A DNA stretch of 64,000 bases from Halobellus salinus (lineage in GTDB: Archaea; Halobacteriota; Halobacteria; Halobacteriales; Haloferacaceae), in the NCBI RefSeq assembly GCF_014646875.1, contig NZ_BMOC01000004.1, positions 110,744 to 174,743 of the forward strand, given 5' to 3'. Positions within the stretch are counted from its first letter, which is position 1, and every line of letters begins with the position of its first letter. Shown here piece after piece: positions 61,755 to 64,000 of this stretch. The notes below the pieces were generated by a model. That model was not told the origin of the DNA and searched no databases. It saw only the letters and a list, made by a program, of their open reading frames with translations. Position numbers and translations under genes: made by a program.

Positions 61755-61937
61755 GGGTAGATCGCGGGGGGACGTCCCGCTGGCCGGTCACGACCCGGGC
61801 CGACGCCCAGCCTGCTGCGGTCGCCGCAGACACCGGTTCGTGACATCTTGTCTTGTCTTTTCGGTCGGGCATACAAATCCTTACCGCCCGCGGAACCGAC
61901 GGGTGGATCTTTGCCACCGGGGACCGACGGGGCGTGT

Positions 61938-63368
61938 ATGCGAACACTCGCGTTCGACGGCCGGATGGGTGCCAGCGGTGATATGCTGCTCGCGGCCCTG
62001 CTTGCGGCCGGTGCGGACCGCAACGCCCTCGCGCCGATCGAGGACGCCCTCGATGTCCGCTACGAGGTCGATCGGGTGGACGAACACGGGATCGCGGCGA
62101 CGGCCGTCCGAGTGGTGCTCGACGACGGGTCCGACGGAGCGCACGGCCACACGGATCACCACCACGGGGGTCACGCTTCCGGCCACAGCCACACGCACGA
62201 CGACTCCGACGGCCACAGCCACACGCACGACGACTCCGACGGCCACAGCCACACGCACGACGACTCCGACGGCCACAGCCACACGCACGACGACTCCGAC
62301 GGCCACAGCCACACGCATGACGGCTCCGACGGCCACAGCCACACGCACGATGCTGCGACTCCCGCAGAGGGACACGGCCCCCACCGAACCTACGCCGAGG
62401 TGGTCGACATCGTCGGATCGATGGATCTCCCCGCAAGCGTCGAGTCCGACGCGATCGAGACCTTCCAACGACTGGGCGAGGCCGAGTCGTCGGTTCACGA
62501 CACCGATCTCGAATCGACACCGTTCCACGAGGTCGGCGCCGACGACGCCATCGCCGATGTGGTCGGTGTCGCGCTCCTGGTCGAGGACCTCGGCGTCGGC
62601 CGGATCGCCACGACCCCACTCGCCACCGGCGGCGGCACGGCGTCGATGGCGCACGGCGAGTATCCGATCCCGGCGCCCGCGGTGGTCGAGATCGCGGCCG
62701 GCGCCGACTGGTCGCTCCGGGGCGGCCCCGTCGACGCGGAGCTTCTCACCCCCACCGGCGCGGCGATTCTCGCGCAGTTCGCCGACGGCGTCGAGTCGCT
62801 GCCAGCCCTCAACGTCGACGCGGTCGGTTACGGGGCGGGTGGCTACACGTTCCCCGACCGGCCGAACGTGTTGCGGGCGCTGGTCGGTGACGGCGGCCGT
62901 ACCCTCAATCGGGAGTCGATCACGGTGCTCGAAACCAACCTCGACGACGCCCCCCCGGAGGTGCTCGGTGACCTCCAGCGGTCGCTGACCGACGCCGGCG
63001 CCCGTGACGTGACGATCCTGCCGACGACGATGAAGAAGTCACGGCCGGGTCACTTGGTGAAGGTGATCGTCAAGCCCGGCGACACCGACCGGGTCGCCCG
63101 CCGACTCGCGGTCGAGACCGGGACACTCGGTGTCCGCGAGCACGGCGCGGGCCACCGGTGGATTGCCGACCGCGAGTTCCGAACCGCCGAACTCAGCGTT
63201 GACGGTGAGACCCACGAGGTGACGGTGAAGGTCGCGTCGGACCAGGAGGGAGAGGTCTACGACTACAGCGCCGAGTACGACGACGCCGCCGCAGTCGCAG
63301 CGGCGACGGGACTCCCCGTCCGAGAGGTGTTACGGCGCGCGGAGGCTGCTGTTCGACCGGAAACATAA
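61938..63368 (+). CDS. larC: LarC-like nickel insertion protein with His-rich repeat
   Basis: LarC inserts nickel into the pincer cofactor of lactate racemase (with LarB and LarE). The 476-residue protein starts MRTLAFDGRMGASGDMLLAA, the family signature, and has later motifs HTYAEV-like HRTYAEVVDIV, STPFHEVGADDAIADVVG, LTPTGAAIL, and METNLDDA-like LETNLDDAPPEVLG. A His-Asp repeat region (about 82-138) fills the usual histidine loop, with five full 10-residue units, and is much longer than normal; it likely stores or chelates nickel. larB and larE are not in the window. Confidence 0.88.
   Translation: MRTLAFDGRMGASGDMLLAALLAAGADRNALAPIEDALDVRYEVDRVDEHGIAATAVRVVLDDGSDGAHGHTDHHHGGHASGHSHTHDDSDGHSHTHDDSDGHSHTHDDSDGHSHTHDDSDGHSHTHDGSDGHSHTHDAATPAEGHGPHRTYAEVVDIVGSMDLPASVESDAIETFQRLGEAESSVHDTDLESTPFHEVGADDAIADVVGVALLVEDLGVGRIATTPLATGGGTASMAHGEYPIPAPAVVEIAAGADWSLRGGPVDAELLTPTGAAILAQFADGVESLPALNVDAVGYGAGGYTFPDRPNVLRALVGDGGRTLNRESITVLETNLDDAPPEVLGDLQRSLTDAGARDVTILPTTMKKSRPGHLVKVIVKPGDTDRVARRLAVETGTLGVREHGAGHRWIADREFRTAELSVDGETHEVTVKVASDQEGEVYDYSAEYDDAAAVAAATGLPVREVLRRAEAAVRPET
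62181..62351 (+). repeat. 30-bp coding repeats (GHSHTHDDSD), five full units plus part
   Basis: The unit ggccacagccacacgcacga, then cgactccgac, occurs five times with near identity and once in part, in frame in larC. Only the fifth unit has base changes. It encodes a His-Asp-rich metal-binding tract. Confidence 0.92.
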
Positions 63369-63395
63369 CGCCGCAATCCGACCGGAGCGAACCGG

Positions 63396-63608
63396 CTACG
63401 GATCGATGTGATGGACCGCCTCCGGAGAGAGGAGCCGCCCGGTTGGAAGCGCGATCCACCCGTTCGGGAGCATCCGGATCGGGCCCTGGTGGAGCACCCG
63501 CTCCTGTTCGGAGTCGCCGTACACGGTCGCTTTCTCGTACTCCATCACCGACTCGGGCGTGAACCCGTCGGTGATCTCCTCCCACACTGACGTCGTCGGG
63601 ATAACCAT
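63396..63608 (-). CDS. Small conserved haloarchaeal protein
   Basis: The 70-residue protein (MVIPTTSVWEEITDGFTPES, then EYEKATVYGDSEQERVLHQG, GWIALPTGRLLSPEAVHHID) is compact and acidic with a clear start at the ATG 63608; the GTG at 63614 would add two residues. I do not recognise a family. It is convergent with larC. Confidence 0.55.
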   Translation of the reverse strand: MVIPTTSVWEEITDGFTPESVMEYEKATVYGDSEQERVLHQGPIRMLPNGWIALPTGRLLSPEAVHHIDP

Positions 63609-63626
63609 ACTCACGATACGGCGCCG

Positions 63627-63893
63627 CTACACGTTTGGGGTTTCCCCATCTGTTGTCGGTGCGCCCCGAACCGTGGCTACCTGAATCAAGGAGAGAGTCC
63701 CGCCGTTCACCGCGGGCGTGAATCCGACACTCCACGGCACAAACCACGTTCGACCCTTATTCAGGGTATCCTCTCTGACTTTCTTTTCTCCTTCAAGCAG
63801 TAAGCCCTTCCACCTCAATCCACGGTGCTTTTTCAATTTCTTCAGTCGTTCGTACTGTTCGTCGTCGTCAAACTCGATGCGAATTGCAACCAT
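63627..63893 (-). CDS. Small RHH-like protein divergent from tnpB
   Basis: The 88-residue protein begins MVAIRIEFDDDEQYERLKKL and continues KKHRGLRWKGLLLEGEKKV, the pattern of the small ribbon-helix-helix-like proteins often found divergent from IS1341-type tnpB in haloarchaea. After residue about 45 the sequence (RTWFVPWSVGFTPAVNGGTL) is not family-like and spans a hairpin, so the 3' part may be fused to the element's end. Base composition is lower in G+C than neighbours. A possible regulator of the element. Confidence 0.6.
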   Translation of the reverse strand: MVAIRIEFDDDEQYERLKKLKKHRGLRWKGLLLEGEKKVREDTLNKGRTWFVPWSVGFTPAVNGGTLSLIQVATVRGAPTTDGETPNV

Positions 63894-63946
63894 ACAATAT
63901 CACATAAACAGAACAATTATGTGTGTTATGAGATAATACGTAGTCG

Positions 63947-64000
63947 ATGAAGCGAGCCAACACGTTCGACGTGATTCCGCAGTCCCCAGAGGACAAGGAG
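63947..64000 (+). CDS. tnpB: tnpB of an IS1341-type element (5' end, partial)
   Basis: From the ATG at 63947 the frame reads MKRANTFDVIPQSPEDKE, and runs out at the window edge. This is the standard N-terminus of haloarchaeal IS1341-type TnpB (an RNA-guided nuclease relative of Cas12). The AT-rich DNA between it and the divergent small gene (63894-63946) holds promoters for both. Only 18 codons are visible, so intactness cannot be judged. Confidence 0.75.
   Translation, partial: MKRANTFDVIPQSPEDKE

Noticed and set aside
59127..61760. 877-codon open frame on the plus strand
   Set aside because: It is antisense to cdc48, has no conserved motifs, and arises from G+C-rich codon use. The minus-strand gene has clear AAA motifs.

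Overview
The window is chromosomal DNA of a haloarchaeon (class Halobacteria). The evidence is a high G+C content, very acidic proteins, a bacteriorhodopsin gene with a bacterio-opsin activator, a complete A-type ATP synthase, archaeal-only enzymes (TiaS, GatD, CarS, NurA/HerA, a VLRF1-type release factor, archease) and many leaderless genes with a TATA box about 25-30 bp before the start codon. The genus cannot be fixed from the sequence. No rRNA, CRISPR array or replication origin was seen. Four tRNA genes are present (Asp x2, Glu, Thr).

Region 1 (1-11.6 kb) is housekeeping: the end of a DUF460 gene, a DUF502 membrane protein, CarS, orotate phosphoribosyltransferase, an HTH-phosphoribosyltransferase regulator of the GfcR type, an NCS2 purine permease, an arylsulfotransferase-like secreted protein, a glutaredoxin-like protein, an HTH regulator, TiaS, a HerA-like ATPase and a pair of fluoride channel genes.

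Region 2 (11.7-26.4 kb) is the most striking part. After two tRNA-Asp genes the minus strand reads atpH-I-K-E-C-F-A-B, then bat, bop, a lycopene cyclase gene and blh, then atpD. A complete retinal-proteorhodopsin type cassette (carotene cyclisation, carotene cleavage to retinal, the opsin, and its activator) therefore lies co-directionally inside the ATP synthase gene set, between subunits B and D. The activator carries a LOV-like domain with the photo-reactive cysteine and all three flavin-contacting polar residues at the spacing of plant LOV domains. The bop promoter has an element resembling the Bat-responsive upstream site plus a TATA-like box. An 80-bp near-palindrome begins exactly at the bat stop codon; a second copy lies at 51.8 kb.

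Region 3 (26.4-38.4 kb) holds a decayed repeat-rich stretch, a quinone-type methyltransferase with a repeated acidic tail, surface and pilin-like proteins, a membrane-anchored winged-helix regulator, a prenyl transferase, a DUF373 membrane protein, a lipoprotein, a VLRF1-type release factor, and a two-gene module (DgcN-like and DgcA-like) that matches a D-glutamate catabolic pathway. A 410-bp non-coding stretch at 37.1-37.5 kb can fold into several strong hairpins.

Region 4 (38.4-53.8 kb) has GatD, small membrane proteins, tRNA-Glu, a DNA glycosylase, an acetyltransferase, tRNA-Thr, a P-loop kinase, archease, a second membrane-anchored winged-helix regulator followed by a Gly-Ser-Asn repeat surface protein, small conserved haloarchaeal proteins, a TnpB remnant, a short-chain dehydrogenase and the second palindromic element.

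Region 5 (53.8-64 kb) has a HAD hydrolase, NurA and HerA (double-strand break end resection), two universal stress proteins, CDC48, LarC with a His-rich repeat, and at the very end the start of an IS1341-type tnpB element with its divergent small ribbon-helix-helix-like partner.
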